From positions 1 to 64,000 of the forward strand of contig JAHBTN010000002.1 of assembly GCA_019638575.1 (NCBI GenBank): a stretch of DNA of 64,000 nucleotides, written 5' to 3'. The stretch's first letter is position 1, and every line of letters starts with the position of its first letter. Below, one piece after another: positions 27,933 to 37,814 of the stretch. Position numbers and translations under genes: made by a program. Source of the stretch: Ferruginibacter sp. Lineage in GTDB: Bacteria > Bacteroidota > Bacteroidia > Chitinophagales > Chitinophagaceae. The notes below the pieces were generated by a model, which worked only from the letters and a program-made list of their open reading frames with translations, did not search any database and was not told where the DNA came from.

Positions 27933-28172
27933 TTATTCTTCAGTGTAATTTTCATATTCTCCCTTTAGTGCATAATATCCAAATATCATAAGGCCAATGG
28001 CAATAGGTGTAAAAATACCGATGATGATTATCCAGGGTATGGGTTGATTAATATCTTTAGCGCCACCTGCTTTAATATGTGTGATGGCATTGCTAATTAA
28101 AAAATAAATAATTATTGGCGCAATAATCATACAAGTAAGTCCCATTATTTTTTTTATCGCATTCATAAACAA
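27933..28172 (-). CDS. small two-span membrane protein next to an MFS carrier
   Basis: This is a 79-residue protein with two clear membrane helices (about 10-30 and 47-68), an acidic C-terminal tail and a short loop with a Gly-Gly-Ala turn. It starts 35 bases after the MFS gene, so the two are almost surely co-transcribed. A partner or stabiliser role for the transporter is suggested by position only. I do not recognise a named family with certainty (DUF6814 is a possibility). Confidence 0.7.
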   Translation of the reverse strand: MFMNAIKKIMGLTCMIIAPIIIYFLISNAITHIKAGGAKDINQPIPWIIIIGIFTPIAIGLMIFGYYALKGEYENYTEE

Positions 28173-28207
28173 AAAATTTAGCCGTAATAACTATCAATAC
28201 CTTTTAT

Positions 28208-29764
28208 TTATTTTTTATCATCAAGAAATACAAATCCAATAACAAAACACAATGCCGCCACTGCAATAGGATACCAAAGCCCTGCCAGCGGATCGTTTGT
28301 AACTGTAGTAGCCAGCAGCGTAGCAATAAATGGAACCAACCCGCCAAAAACTCCATTGCCAATATGATATGGCAAACTCATTGATGTATACCTGATTTTT
28401 GTTGGAAACAGTTCAACCAGGAAAGCTGCAATGGGGCCATACACCATCGTTACAAAAACAATCATTATCCAAACCAAAAAAATAAATTTCCATTTTAGTG
28501 GCGTTGATAATATTTTTCCGGAATAAACAGGGTTATTATCCATTGCCACCCAATTGCCTCCATCATTATCTATACCGCTAGTATCAGCAATGGTTTCGGT
28601 AAACTGTATTCCTTCTTTTAACAGCCAGGTGTTTGTAGTATGTGTTATCACCAAAATACCTGTACTGGTTTTTAGGCTGTCTCTTTTAATCAAAGGATTT
28701 TTTTGTCCGGCCAGTTTTACATAACTGCGGCCTTCGGCTCTTTGCATCCATTCCTTTCCGTTTGTATCATTTAAAAATGTACTGAAGATTGGCCTGTAAA
28801 AAATTACCCCCAGGAACATACCCGTAAGCATTATCCATTTTCTTCCTGTTTTATCGCTCAGCCATCCAAAAAATAAAAAGAAAGGCGTAGCTAATGCAAT
28901 TGCCCATAAAACTATTTCACGGTTTTGTATAAAATCAAGTTTAACGGAGTGTTCTAAAAAACTCTGTGCATAAAACTGGCTGGTGTACCAAATCACGCCC
29001 TGTCCCATCACGGCGCCAAACAAAGCCAGCAAAACCATTTTAAAATTTTCTTTATGGCCAAAGCTTTCTTTAATAGGGTTGGCAGATGTTGTACCTTCTT
29101 TTTTTAAGGCTTCAAACAAAGGCGATTCTTTCATTTTTAAACGGATATATATTGAAACCCCTACCAACAATATAGAAATCCAGAATGGGTATCGCCATCC
29201 ACCCCATTCGCTATTAAATGCAGCATCGCTCATATTGGATTTTACCAGTAATATTATTGCCAACGCCACAAATAAACCCAATGTAGCTGTGGTTTGTATC
29301 CAACTTGTATAAAATCCTCTTTTGTCTTTTGGGGCATGTTCGGCTACATAAGTAGCAGCGCCGCCATACTCGCCGCCAAGTGCAAGGCCCTGTACCAGCC
29401 GTAGCAATAAAACAAGTAAGGGTGCAGCCATACCTATTGATTTATAGCCCGGCACCAGTCCAATTAAAAATGTAGCGCTGCCCATTAAAATAAGCGTAAG
29501 TAAAAAAGTATATTTTCTTCCAATAAGGTCGCCCAGCCTGCCAAAAACCAATGCCCCAAAAGGGCGCACTAAAAAACCTGCTGCAAAAATGGCAAGCGTA
29601 CTCAATAAAGCCGCTGTACTGTTTCCTTCGGGAAAAAACTGCATGGAAATAGTTTTAGCCAGCATACCAAAAATGTAAAAATCGTACCACTCAATAAGCG
29701 TACCTAAAGAAGAAGAAATAATTATTTTACCGATTCCTTTTTCGGTTGATGAGGACATAAACAA
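28208..29764 (-). CDS. MFS transporter, metabolite:proton symporter type
   Basis: This is an inner-membrane carrier of 518 residues with about 12 spans. The metabolite:H+ symporter (ProP/ShiA-like) branch is indicated by the opening GTLIEWYDFYIFG, RPFGALVFGRLGD(L)IGRK (66-84) and RLVQGLALGGEYGGA (122-136). A hydrophilic insertion of about 95 residues (330-424) interrupts the second half; it is predicted to lie outside the membrane. The gene is divergent from acs, so acetate or another short-chain acid is a plausible substrate (inference). A 79-residue membrane protein follows in the same unit. Confidence 0.88.
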   Translation of the reverse strand: MFMSSSTEKGIGKIIISSSLGTLIEWYDFYIFGMLAKTISMQFFPEGNSTAALLSTLAIFAAGFLVRPFGALVFGRLGDLIGRKYTFLLTLILMGSATFLIGLVPGYKSIGMAAPLLVLLLRLVQGLALGGEYGGAATYVAEHAPKDKRGFYTSWIQTTATLGLFVALAIILLVKSNMSDAAFNSEWGGWRYPFWISILLVGVSIYIRLKMKESPLFEALKKEGTTSANPIKESFGHKENFKMVLLALFGAVMGQGVIWYTSQFYAQSFLEHSVKLDFIQNREIVLWAIALATPFFLFFGWLSDKTGRKWIMLTGMFLGVIFYRPIFSTFLNDTNGKEWMQRAEGRSYVKLAGQKNPLIKRDSLKTSTGILVITHTTNTWLLKEGIQFTETIADTSGIDNDGGNWVAMDNNPVYSGKILSTPLKWKFIFLVWIMIVFVTMVYGPIAAFLVELFPTKIRYTSMSLPYHIGNGVFGGLVPFIATLLATTVTNDPLAGLWYPIAVAALCFVIGFVFLDDKK

Positions 29765-29838
29765 TATTTATAAAATTTTTTATGGCGCAGTAATCATAAA
29801 TATATTAAATTGTAAGTAAAGTAAACAATCAGATCATT

Positions 29839-31776
29839 ATGTATTATCCTTATCAGATAACATCGATGCAGCAATACCAGGAAGCTTATAAAAAAAGCAT
29901 TGAAGACCCCGAAGGTTTTTGGGGAGCCATTGCTGAAAATTTTTTTTGGCGAAAAAAATGGGACAAAGTTTTGCAATGGAACTTTAGCGAACCCAAAACA
30001 GAGTGGTTTATAAATGCAAAACTCAACATTACAGAAAACTGCATTGACCGCCATTTAGCAACAATGGCCGATAAACCAGCCATTATATGGGAACCAAATA
30101 ATCCCGAAGAAAGAACAAGAACAGTTACCTATGCAAGGCTGCACAAAAGGGTATGCCAGTTTGCCCAGGTTTTAAAAAACAATGGAGTAAAAAAAGGCGA
30201 CCGTGTTTGCATATATATGGGCATGGTGCCTGAGCTTGCTTATGCAGTGTTGGGTTGTGCCAGAATTGGCGCCATACACAGCGTAGTATTTGGTGGTTTT
30301 AGTGCACAAAGCATTGCCGACCGTTTGGAAGATGCCAATGTAGAATATATTGTAACCTGCGATGGCGCATACCGTGGCGCCAAAGACATTCCGCTTAAAT
30401 CAATTATTGATGATGCACTGATTGGCAACAAAACTGTTAAGCGAGTAATTGTTTATACAAGAACAAGAACACCAATTAGTATGATAAAAGGAAGGGATGT
30501 ATGGTGGGAAGATGAGATGCTTTATGCCGAAGAGCAACTGGAAAAAAACGGAACATTAGATTTTCCGGCACAGGAAATGGATGCCGAAGACCCTTTGTTT
30601 ATTTTATACACTTCCGGATCTACCGGCAAGCCTAAAGGCGTGGTACACAGCAGTGCAGGTTATATGCTATGGACCAACTATACTTTTGTAAATGTTTTTC
30701 AGTATAAACCCGGCGATGTTTTTTTCTGTACAGCAGATATAGGCTGGATTACCGGCCATAGTTATATAGTGTATGGCCCATTAAGCGCCGGCGCCACATC
30801 ACTGATGTTTGAAGGCATACCCACCTGGCCCGATGCCGGAAGGTTTTGGGATATAGTTGACAAATACAAAGTGAATACTTTATATACAGCGCCAACTGCC
30901 ATCCGTAGTTTGATGAGTTATGGTTTGGATCCTATTAAAGGAAAAGACCTTTCATCATTAAAAGTTTTAGGTACCGTGGGCGAACCTATTAATGAAGAAG
31001 CATGGCATTGGTATGATGAAAACATAGGAAAGAAAAAATGCCCGATTGTAGATACATGGTGGCAAACAGAAACCGGTGGTATATTGATTTCAAATTTTGC
31101 CGGTATCACTCCATCAAGGCCCGGTTGGGCTACACTACCAATGCCGGGTGTGCAACCTTTGTTATTAAACGAACATGGTACGCCTGCCAATGACCCCGAA
31201 GGTGAAAACATTGCATCGGGCAATCTTTGTATGGCCGCACCATGGCCGGGCATTTTTAGAACAACTTATGGCGATCATGAAAGGTATAAGTCGAATTATT
31301 TTGCAGCTTACCCCGGATTATATTTTACCGGCGATGGCGCCTTGAAAGATGCCGAAGGTTTTTACAGGATAACAGGCCGGGTTGATGATGTATTGAATGT
31401 AAGCGGCCACCGCATTGGTACCGCCGAAGTGGAAAATGCCATCAACATGCATGCCGGCGTGGTGGAAAGCGCTGTGGTTGGTTTTCCGCACGATGTAAAA
31501 GGGCAGGGCATTTATGCCTATGTGATTATGAGCCATAAACATGGCGATGATGAACAAAGCAAAAAAGATATTTTGCAAACTGTTACAAGGGTGATAGGCT
31601 CTATTGCCAAACCCGATAAAATACAATTTGTAAACGGCCTGCCTAAAACCCGTAGCGGAAAAATAATGCGGCGTATTTTAAGAAAGATTGCCGAAGGCGA
31701 AACAAAAAATTTAGGCGATACCACTACCCTGCTTGACCCCGGTGTTGTGGATGAGATACAACAGGGAAAACTGTAA
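29839..31776 (+). CDS. acs: acetyl-CoA synthetase (AMP-forming)
   Basis: This enzyme activates acetate to acetyl-CoA by way of acetyl-AMP. The adenylation motif YTSGSTGKPKG spans residues 257-267. The catalytic lysine K608 lies in the C-terminal motif KTRSGKIMRR, where homologues are inhibited by acetylation. TWWQTETGG and the hinge sequence ITGRVDDVLNVSGHR are also present. The 645-residue length is normal. It is divergent from an MFS carrier and has a bidirectional terminator after it. Confidence 0.97.
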   Translation: MYYPYQITSMQQYQEAYKKSIEDPEGFWGAIAENFFWRKKWDKVLQWNFSEPKTEWFINAKLNITENCIDRHLATMADKPAIIWEPNNPEERTRTVTYARLHKRVCQFAQVLKNNGVKKGDRVCIYMGMVPELAYAVLGCARIGAIHSVVFGGFSAQSIADRLEDANVEYIVTCDGAYRGAKDIPLKSIIDDALIGNKTVKRVIVYTRTRTPISMIKGRDVWWEDEMLYAEEQLEKNGTLDFPAQEMDAEDPLFILYTSGSTGKPKGVVHSSAGYMLWTNYTFVNVFQYKPGDVFFCTADIGWITGHSYIVYGPLSAGATSLMFEGIPTWPDAGRFWDIVDKYKVNTLYTAPTAIRSLMSYGLDPIKGKDLSSLKVLGTVGEPINEEAWHWYDENIGKKKCPIVDTWWQTETGGILISNFAGITPSRPGWATLPMPGVQPLLLNEHGTPANDPEGENIASGNLCMAAPWPGIFRTTYGDHERYKSNYFAAYPGLYFTGDGALKDAEGFYRITGRVDDVLNVSGHRIGTAEVENAINMHAGVVESAVVGFPHDVKGQGIYAYVIMSHKHGDDEQSKKDILQTVTRVIGSIAKPDKIQFVNGLPKTRSGKIMRRILRKIAEGETKNLGDTTTLLDPGVVDEIQQGKL

Positions 31777-31802
31777 CAGCTATTTATTTATAGATTATCA
31801 AA

Positions 31803-31837
31803 AAATAAACCGGGCTTTAATTGAACCCGGTTTATTT
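31803..31837. terminator. bidirectional intrinsic terminator between acs and the M16 protease gene
   Basis: A perfect 12-base inverted repeat (31803-31814 and 31826-31837; core CCGGG, AT-rich outer part) encloses an 11-base loop. A/T tracts on both sides allow it to work for both convergent genes. Confidence 0.85.
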
Positions 31838-31856
31838 ATTTAAGTCAATCAATTTA

Positions 31857-34790
31857 TTAATACCCAAATATTTCTTCTAAACTCAATTTCTTCACTTCGC
31901 CACATTTTTTCATATCGTTTTCGCTTAGTTTATTTTCAGATGCCACAATACAGTATGTGTATGGCTTGTTGGCAATATAATCCTGGTGGAATTTTTTTAT
32001 TTCATTGTAGCCAATCTTGTCAACGGCAGCGTAAGTTTTCTTACGTATATCATAGTTAAGGCCTTTTTGTTGTGCTGTAAGATAGTTGAAGATGATGCCA
32101 TCCTGTGTGATGCGTTCGGTTTCAATATCTTTTTTAATACCCTGCCTTGCATACTTTATGTTTTCTTCTACTTCCGGTAAATCATTCAGCAGTTCATTCA
32201 TAGCAACTATCGATTCGTTGAATTTATCTGCCTGGCAACCTACATAAGCAATTGTCCAGAATGGATCTTCTTTTTTGTCTGGTTTAACATAAACCGCAAA
32301 AGTTGAATAAGCAAGCGCTTTTGATTCCCTGATGGTTTGAAAAACCAATGCACCCATACCGCCGCCAAAATAATTATTAAACATACCCACTACAGGTTCC
32401 ATATCCGGATTGTAAGCGGCACTGTTGCGTATCCATCTTATTTCTGATTGCACCATGTTATAATCGGCAAACAACACCTGGTTCTTATCCTGTACCGCTT
32501 CTTTAAATATCATTTTTGCAGGAGCTGCATTAAAAGAAGCAGGAATTTTATGCATGGTTTTTATACCTGCTGTAAACTTTACAAGTGGCTGCGGGCCGTA
32601 ATACAAAACCTTTTGTGCATACTTATTAAGGTTGTGCAGTATGTTCAGCAGTTCGGCCGATGTAGTTTCGTTAAGTTCTTCATCGCTTAATGTGTAATTG
32701 TAAGGATTTTTTGAGCCAAACCTGGCATAGTTCATCAGCCCGCTCATGATGGCTCCCTTGCTGGCCTTGGCATCTGTTCTTGCTTTTTTCATCCTAGCTT
32801 TTAATGATTGCAACGCATCATCATCGGCTTTGCAATTTTTTAAAACATCTTCAAACAGTTTTACTGCTTTTACAAAATTTTCCTGCAATCCTTCAATGGT
32901 TACAGTTGTATGTTCATTAGCTGTACTTATATTAAAACTACATGCAATTTTGTAAAATGCTTTTGTAATATCTTCTGCTGTCATCTTATCGGTACCTAAA
33001 TATTGCAGGTATTGTGCAGCAAGGCCAAGTTTCTTATCGTTCCATGTTCCAATATCATAGCGGTAACGTAAACGAAAAAGGCTGTTGTCTTTATTTTGCA
33101 CATACAACACTTCTGCAGGTCCTATTTTAGCTTTCTGCAAATCTTTATTGTAATCTAACCAAACAGGCTTAACCGGTGTAGCCGGCATTTCGTTTACCAT
33201 TTTTACAAATGCCGATTGTGCATTACGGTTAGTTTCAACCGGTGTAATAGGTGGTTTTTCAACTTTTACAACATTCTTATCTTCTCCCTTGCGTTTTAAA
33301 ATAACTACATAATTATTACCAAAATATTTGTTTGCAAATGCAACTATATCAGCCTTGGTTATTTTAGACAACTGGTCGGTATAGGCAACCTGTTGCTGCC
33401 AGTCAAGTTCATTGGTAAATGCATCCATCAATTCACTGGCCCTGCTACCATATGATTCGCTTGCTATAATTTTGTTTTTCTTTTGGTTATTGATGATAGC
33501 TGTGATAAGGTCATCATCGAAATTGCCTTTCTTAAGGTTTTCAATCTCACCCAGCATAAGCGCTTTCACATCTTCCAACGACTGGCCAAGAGTAGGCCTT
33601 CCCTGCATAAACAGCACACCGTAATCAATCAATGTAAATGCAAATGCTGAAGCACCCAGTAATTTTTGTTTTTTAACCAAATTCAAATCCATAAGGCCGG
33701 CTTTGCCATTGGTAAGTATTTGCCCAACAAGGTCGGCCATCAATACATCTTTTGATTTATTGCCAGGCAACCTGAAACCGATGGTTACATTTTCCGCATC
33801 GGGGCCCACTACTTCTGCTTCAATAGGGCTGCTGATGGGTTGTTCAGGCTTAAAAGTATATTTTTCGAATGGCTTGTTTTGCATATAAGCAAATGTGGCA
33901 TCTACTTTCCTTATCATTACATCGGGGTCAAAATCGCCGCTCATAATAATACCCATGTTGTTGGGTACATAATATTTGTTGAAGTATTTTCTTATTTCAA
34001 CAAGTGAAGGGTTTTTTAAATCTTCAATTGTACCAATGGTTGTTTGTAAACCGTAATTATGATTCTTGAATAATTCTGCAAAAAGTTTTTCAAACACTTT
34101 GTTGCCGTCGTTATCAAGGCTACGGTTTTTTTCTTCATACACCGCTTCCAGTTCGGTATGAAAAATACGCAATACCGGATGCCTGAAACGTTCGCCCTGC
34201 ACGGCGAGGTATTTGTCGATGGCATTGGCAGGCACATCATCGGTATAAACAGTTTGTTCAAATGATGTAAACGCATTGGTTCCTTGTGCGCCCATACTGC
34301 TCATCATTTTATCATACTCATTGGCAATAGCATATTTTGAGGCTACTCCCGACACTGAATCAATACGGTGATAAATTTCTTTTCTTTTTTCTACGTCGGT
34401 TGTTTTATTGTATTCTTCATACAAGTCATCAATTTTATCTAACTGTGGTTTTTCTTTTGCCCAGTCAAGCGTACCATATTTATCTGTTCCTTTAAACAGC
34501 ATGTGTTCAAGATAATGTGCAAGGCCTGTGTGGGTGGCCGGGTCGGTTTTACTGCCTGCTTTAACTGCCACGTAACACTGTATTCGTGGGTCTTTATTGG
34601 TAGGACTTAAAATAACCGTAAGCCCGTTCTTTAAAGTATAAAACCTTGCTTTAGCAGGGTCGTTGCTAACATATTTATAAGTATAGCCGCCTGATGTGGC
34701 TTCTTTCCATTCAAACTTGCCTGTTTGTGCAAATGCACTTATAACAAATAAAAATGCAAAAGAAAATAATAATGGTTTGATGAATCGCAT
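31857..34790 (-). CDS. M16 family zinc metallopeptidase (insulinase/PqqL type)
   Basis: This is a periplasmic or surface two-half M16 protease of 977 residues. A signal peptide (1-21, ending AFAQ) is followed by the inverted zinc motif HYLEH (H92, E95, H96), with the distal glutamate in ELEAVYEEKNR. The second half (about 530-977) is the inactive M16_C-type repeat, including the substrate-binding FNNYFGGGMGALVF segment. Single-chain M16 proteins close like a clamshell on unfolded peptides. The gene is divergent from the QueA-family gene, with back-to-back promoter boxes between them. Confidence 0.94.
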   Translation of the reverse strand: MRFIKPLLFSFAFLFVISAFAQTGKFEWKEATSGGYTYKYVSNDPAKARFYTLKNGLTVILSPTNKDPRIQCYVAVKAGSKTDPATHTGLAHYLEHMLFKGTDKYGTLDWAKEKPQLDKIDDLYEEYNKTTDVEKRKEIYHRIDSVSGVASKYAIANEYDKMMSSMGAQGTNAFTSFEQTVYTDDVPANAIDKYLAVQGERFRHPVLRIFHTELEAVYEEKNRSLDNDGNKVFEKLFAELFKNHNYGLQTTIGTIEDLKNPSLVEIRKYFNKYYVPNNMGIIMSGDFDPDVMIRKVDATFAYMQNKPFEKYTFKPEQPISSPIEAEVVGPDAENVTIGFRLPGNKSKDVLMADLVGQILTNGKAGLMDLNLVKKQKLLGASAFAFTLIDYGVLFMQGRPTLGQSLEDVKALMLGEIENLKKGNFDDDLITAIINNQKKNKIIASESYGSRASELMDAFTNELDWQQQVAYTDQLSKITKADIVAFANKYFGNNYVVILKRKGEDKNVVKVEKPPITPVETNRNAQSAFVKMVNEMPATPVKPVWLDYNKDLQKAKIGPAEVLYVQNKDNSLFRLRYRYDIGTWNDKKLGLAAQYLQYLGTDKMTAEDITKAFYKIACSFNISTANEHTTVTIEGLQENFVKAVKLFEDVLKNCKADDDALQSLKARMKKARTDAKASKGAIMSGLMNYARFGSKNPYNYTLSDEELNETTSAELLNILHNLNKYAQKVLYYGPQPLVKFTAGIKTMHKIPASFNAAPAKMIFKEAVQDKNQVLFADYNMVQSEIRWIRNSAAYNPDMEPVVGMFNNYFGGGMGALVFQTIRESKALAYSTFAVYVKPDKKEDPFWTIAYVGCQADKFNESIVAMNELLNDLPEVEENIKYARQGIKKDIETERITQDGIIFNYLTAQQKGLNYDIRKKTYAAVDKIGYNEIKKFHQDYIANKPYTYCIVASENKLSENDMKKCGEVKKLSLEEIFGY

Positions 34791-34819
34791 AATAGATTAT
34801 TTGAGATTTTTAAGAGTAT

Positions 34820-34827
34820 CAAAATTA
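34820..34827 (-). promoter_or_regulatory. -7 promoter box TAATTTTG of the M16 gene
   Basis: On the minus strand a perfect TAnnTTTG box lies 29 bases before the start codon of the M16 gene. Confidence 0.5.
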
Positions 34828-34873
34828 CGATTATTAAACATCATATATTTACCGTTCGCAACATATTTACTTT

Positions 34874-34881
34874 TACTTTTG
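34874..34881 (+). promoter_or_regulatory. -7 promoter box TACTTTTG of the QueA-family gene
   Basis: A perfect TAnnTTTG box followed by C predicts a leader of about 60 bases for the QueA-family gene. It stands 46 bases from the divergent M16 box. Confidence 0.5.
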
Positions 34882-34951
34882 CAGTCAATAATTTTTTTAA
34901 CCTTTAGTTGATTTTTTTATACGCTTCCGTGGCTATTATAGCCAAAACAAG

Positions 34952-36205
34952 ATGAGCCATCCTAAACATATATCCATACAGGATTACACCTACAACCTGC
35001 CTGTTGAAAAAATTGCATTACATCCGCTTAATGAACGTGATGCTTCAAAATTGCTTGTTTACCGTGATGGTAAAATTGAACAAGATGTTTATAAGAATAT
35101 TGCCAATTACCTGCCGGAGTGCAGCTTTCTCATCTTCAACAATACAAAGGTTATTAAGGCAAGGCTTAGGTTTAAAAAAAGCAGTGGCGGGATAATTGAA
35201 ATTTTTTGTCTAGAACCTTTTGAATCAATAAACGACTACAGCATTGTGATGAATAAGACAGCTTCAGTACGCTGGAAATGTATGATTGGGGGATTAAGTA
35301 AATGGAAAGAAGAGCAGTTGCAAATGGAAGTAACCGTTGGCAATGAACATTTACAAATAAAAGCAAGACTAATTGAAAAACTTATCGATGCACATGTTGT
35401 TGAATTCAATTGGCTGCCTGCAGAAAAAAGTTTTGCCGAAGTGCTGGAACTTTTTGGCGATATCCCCCTGCCGCCATATATAAAAAGAAAAACCGAGCAG
35501 CAGGATGCAGAGCGATACCAAACCATTTATGCAAAAGACGAAGGCTCGGTTGCAGCGCCCACGGCGGGGTTGCATTTTACCCAGGAAGTTTTTAAAAGTT
35601 TATCACAAAAAAATATTGAAACAGGTTTTGTTACACTGCATGTTGGCGCCGGCACTTTTAAACCGGTAAAAGCCGCTACCATGCAGCATCACGAAATGCA
35701 TGCCGAATGGATTGATGTTAGCATTGCATTTATTGAAAATCTAATTACACAATTAGATAAAAATATTGTGGCAGTAGGCACCACATCTTTACGCAGTATT
35801 GAAAGCCTTTACTGGATGGGGGTAAAAGCATATTTACAACCAACTTTACAACAGCTAACGATTTCTCAATGGGAAGTGTATGAAGCGCCATTGGCAACTT
35901 GCCACATCAAGGCTAAAGATGCATTGATGGCATTGCTCAACTGGTTAAAAAATAATAACCATCAGCGGCTGTTTACACAATCACAAATCCTTATAGCACC
36001 GGGCTATAGTTTTAAAATTGCTAAAGCCATTGTTACAAATTTTCATCAGCCACAATCAACCTTACTATTATTAGTAGCAGCCGTTATAGGCAAAAATGCA
36101 ACTACTGAACAGGCAAACTGGCGTACTATTTATGATTATGCCTTACAAAACGATTTTCGTTTTTTAAGCTATGGCGATGGCAGCCTTTTATTTATGGCCC
36201 ATTAA
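34952..36205 (+). CDS. queA: S-adenosylmethionine:tRNA ribosyltransferase-isomerase family protein
   Basis: QueA transfers the ribosyl part of SAM to preQ1 in tRNA, making epoxyqueuosine. Family motifs are present: PLPPYIKR, ERYQTIYA with GSVAAPTAGLHFT, HVGAGTFKPV, VGTTSLRS, TNFHQPQSTLL, and the closing FRFLSYGDG. At 417 residues it is longer than canonical QueA (about 350), with the extra length in the first half (about 75-170) and before the TNFH motif. Bacteroidota often carry such a long paralogue, so a different tRNA or substrate preference is possible. No other queuosine gene is visible nearby. Confidence 0.85.
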   Translation: MSHPKHISIQDYTYNLPVEKIALHPLNERDASKLLVYRDGKIEQDVYKNIANYLPECSFLIFNNTKVIKARLRFKKSSGGIIEIFCLEPFESINDYSIVMNKTASVRWKCMIGGLSKWKEEQLQMEVTVGNEHLQIKARLIEKLIDAHVVEFNWLPAEKSFAEVLELFGDIPLPPYIKRKTEQQDAERYQTIYAKDEGSVAAPTAGLHFTQEVFKSLSQKNIETGFVTLHVGAGTFKPVKAATMQHHEMHAEWIDVSIAFIENLITQLDKNIVAVGTTSLRSIESLYWMGVKAYLQPTLQQLTISQWEVYEAPLATCHIKAKDALMALLNWLKNNNHQRLFTQSQILIAPGYSFKIAKAIVTNFHQPQSTLLLLVAAVIGKNATTEQANWRTIYDYALQNDFRFLSYGDGSLLFMAH

Positions 36206-36245
36206 AAATAAATTCGTTTGTTTTGCAGATATTAATTTAAAAAAA

Positions 36246-37019
36246 ATGGTTCTTAAAAAAATAATCAATACCCTTTTTGATAAGACAGGTATTTATATTG
36301 GCAAACGCCCTGTGTACAAAGGCAGCGCCAACTTTATCATTAACGGGCTGCATTATGGCAAAACTTTTCCATCGGCCAATTATGCACCCTGGCAGGGTGA
36401 TGAAAAATTCCTTTTCATCTATAATCAAATAAAAAAAAATACACTGGTAGATATTTACCGCTGTTACGAACTATGGCAACTGGTTGCTAAATCGCATTCG
36501 CTTGATGCACACGCAGCCATTTTGGAAGTAGGTGTATGGCGTGGTGGCACAGCAGGCATCATGGCAAGGCAATTAACCAATTTAAAAAGTAAGGCTAATT
36601 TATACCTTGCCGATACTTTTGAAGGTGTGGCCAAGGCCGGTGAGCAGGATGATTTTTATACCGGGGGCGAGCATAAGGATACAAGTAAACATATTGTAGA
36701 AGATGTTTTGAAAAACAAAAGCGGATATCCTTATTACAAAATATTAAAAGGCATTTTTCCGGAAGATACGGCAGACAAGGTTTTAGCCTCTGAGCAATTT
36801 GGGCTTTGCCATATTGATGTAGATGTGTATTCATCAGCAAAAGATGTATTGGAATGGGTATGGCCAAAACTTATTAAAGGCGGTGTAGTGGTGTTTGATG
36901 ATTATGGTTTTCACAGCTGTACCGGTGTTACAAAACTGGTAGAAGAATACAGGGGCCATACTGACAGGCAAATTATACATAACCTGAATGGCCATGCCCT
37001 GATGATAAAAATAAGTTGA
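36246..37019 (+). CDS. TylF/MycF-like O-methyltransferase
   Basis: This is a class I SAM-dependent methyltransferase of the macrocin O-methyltransferase (TylF) type. The SAM loop is EVGVWRGGTAG (94-104), followed by DTFEGV (123-128), a metal-binding HIDVDVY (189-195) and the FDDYG motif (217-221). These usually methylate sugar hydroxyls in glycans or antibiotics; a role in surface polysaccharide decoration is inference. The start is set at ATG 36246, because the earlier in-frame ATG at 36171 overlaps the queA end and adds a non-family segment. The gene lies 40 bases after queA. Confidence 0.85.
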   Translation: MVLKKIINTLFDKTGIYIGKRPVYKGSANFIINGLHYGKTFPSANYAPWQGDEKFLFIYNQIKKNTLVDIYRCYELWQLVAKSHSLDAHAAILEVGVWRGGTAGIMARQLTNLKSKANLYLADTFEGVAKAGEQDDFYTGGEHKDTSKHIVEDVLKNKSGYPYYKILKGIFPEDTADKVLASEQFGLCHIDVDVYSSAKDVLEWVWPKLIKGGVVVFDDYGFHSCTGVTKLVEEYRGHTDRQIIHNLNGHALMIKIS

Positions 37020-37023
37020 GGAA

Positions 37024-37602
37024 TTATTGCCTGATGGTAACTTTTGTACCTACGGGGATATAACTGTACAGGTCTTTCATTTCGGTGTATTTAACAGAAA
37101 CACAACCATCGGTCCAGTTATAATATTTATCTACTGCCCATTCTTCCTGCGGCCTGGTGGCATGTATGGCAATACCATTGCCTATCCTTGCATTTTTAGG
37201 TATCAGGCCTTCGGCTTTTCTTAAATTAAATTTTTGATAACTTTCTTCGTTTGGATAATCGAGCAATAACTCGGGCCCCCACTTTGGATGTATCTTTTTA
37301 AGGATGACCTTAAAATTTCCTTCGGGTGTTCTCTTATCACCTTCTTTCATTTTATCACCCAGGTCTTTGCTGCCAAACACAATGGGGTAAGTGGCATACC
37401 AGCCTTCATCATCAAACACGTACAACTCATAATCGCTTTTATCTACAATAATATAATAAGGATTTGTAACGCTGTCGGTAATAACTTTTGCCTTTGCTGA
37501 TTTCTTAACTGCAACCCTTTTTATTTTTTTTGCATTAAACGAAACCAAAACAATAGAGGTAATAAAAAGAAAACAAATTGTTAAAGCCCCGGTGATTTTC
37601 AT
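37024..37602 (-). CDS. L,D-transpeptidase (YkuD family)
   Basis: This is a periplasmic cysteine transpeptidase that forms or modifies 3-3 peptidoglycan links or anchors proteins. An N-terminal signal or anchor segment (about 5-23) is followed by a catalytic domain (about 48-191). The motif is complete: H147 (IAIHAT) and DGCVS with nucleophile C167. The length of 192 residues is at the small end of the family, with no LysM domain. It converges on the methyltransferase gene four bases away. The 212 bases upstream of it are AT-rich and show no gene. Confidence 0.93.
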   Translation of the reverse strand: MKITGALTICFLFITSIVLVSFNAKKIKRVAVKKSAKAKVITDSVTNPYYIIVDKSDYELYVFDDEGWYATYPIVFGSKDLGDKMKEGDKRTPEGNFKVILKKIHPKWGPELLLDYPNEESYQKFNLRKAEGLIPKNARIGNGIAIHATRPQEEWAVDKYYNWTDGCVSVKYTEMKDLYSYIPVGTKVTIRQ

Positions 37603-37814
37603 GTTGTAAATTATTTCTCTTTTTATAACAAACGATGTGCCGCATAAAAATATTTTAATCTAATTTAAAACATTAACAAATATTGAAGAATGTGGAAAAA
37701 AAATCCAGCCCTCACCCGCTTTAGTATGCACTTTAACGGATAAGAAGCCGGAGGAGAGAGAAGTTTTTTACGATGCTGTTACAGTTTTTACACTTGTATT
37801 TTTACTTGCGGTAT

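Noticed and set aside
27908-27935. Weak hairpin TTAAAC/GTTTAA with a following T stretch between two convergent genes
   Set aside because: The stem has six mostly A-T pairs and is too weak to call a terminator.
36171-36245. Longer N terminus for the TylF-like methyltransferase
   Set aside because: It overlaps the end of the QueA-family gene, and the added residues do not resemble the family.
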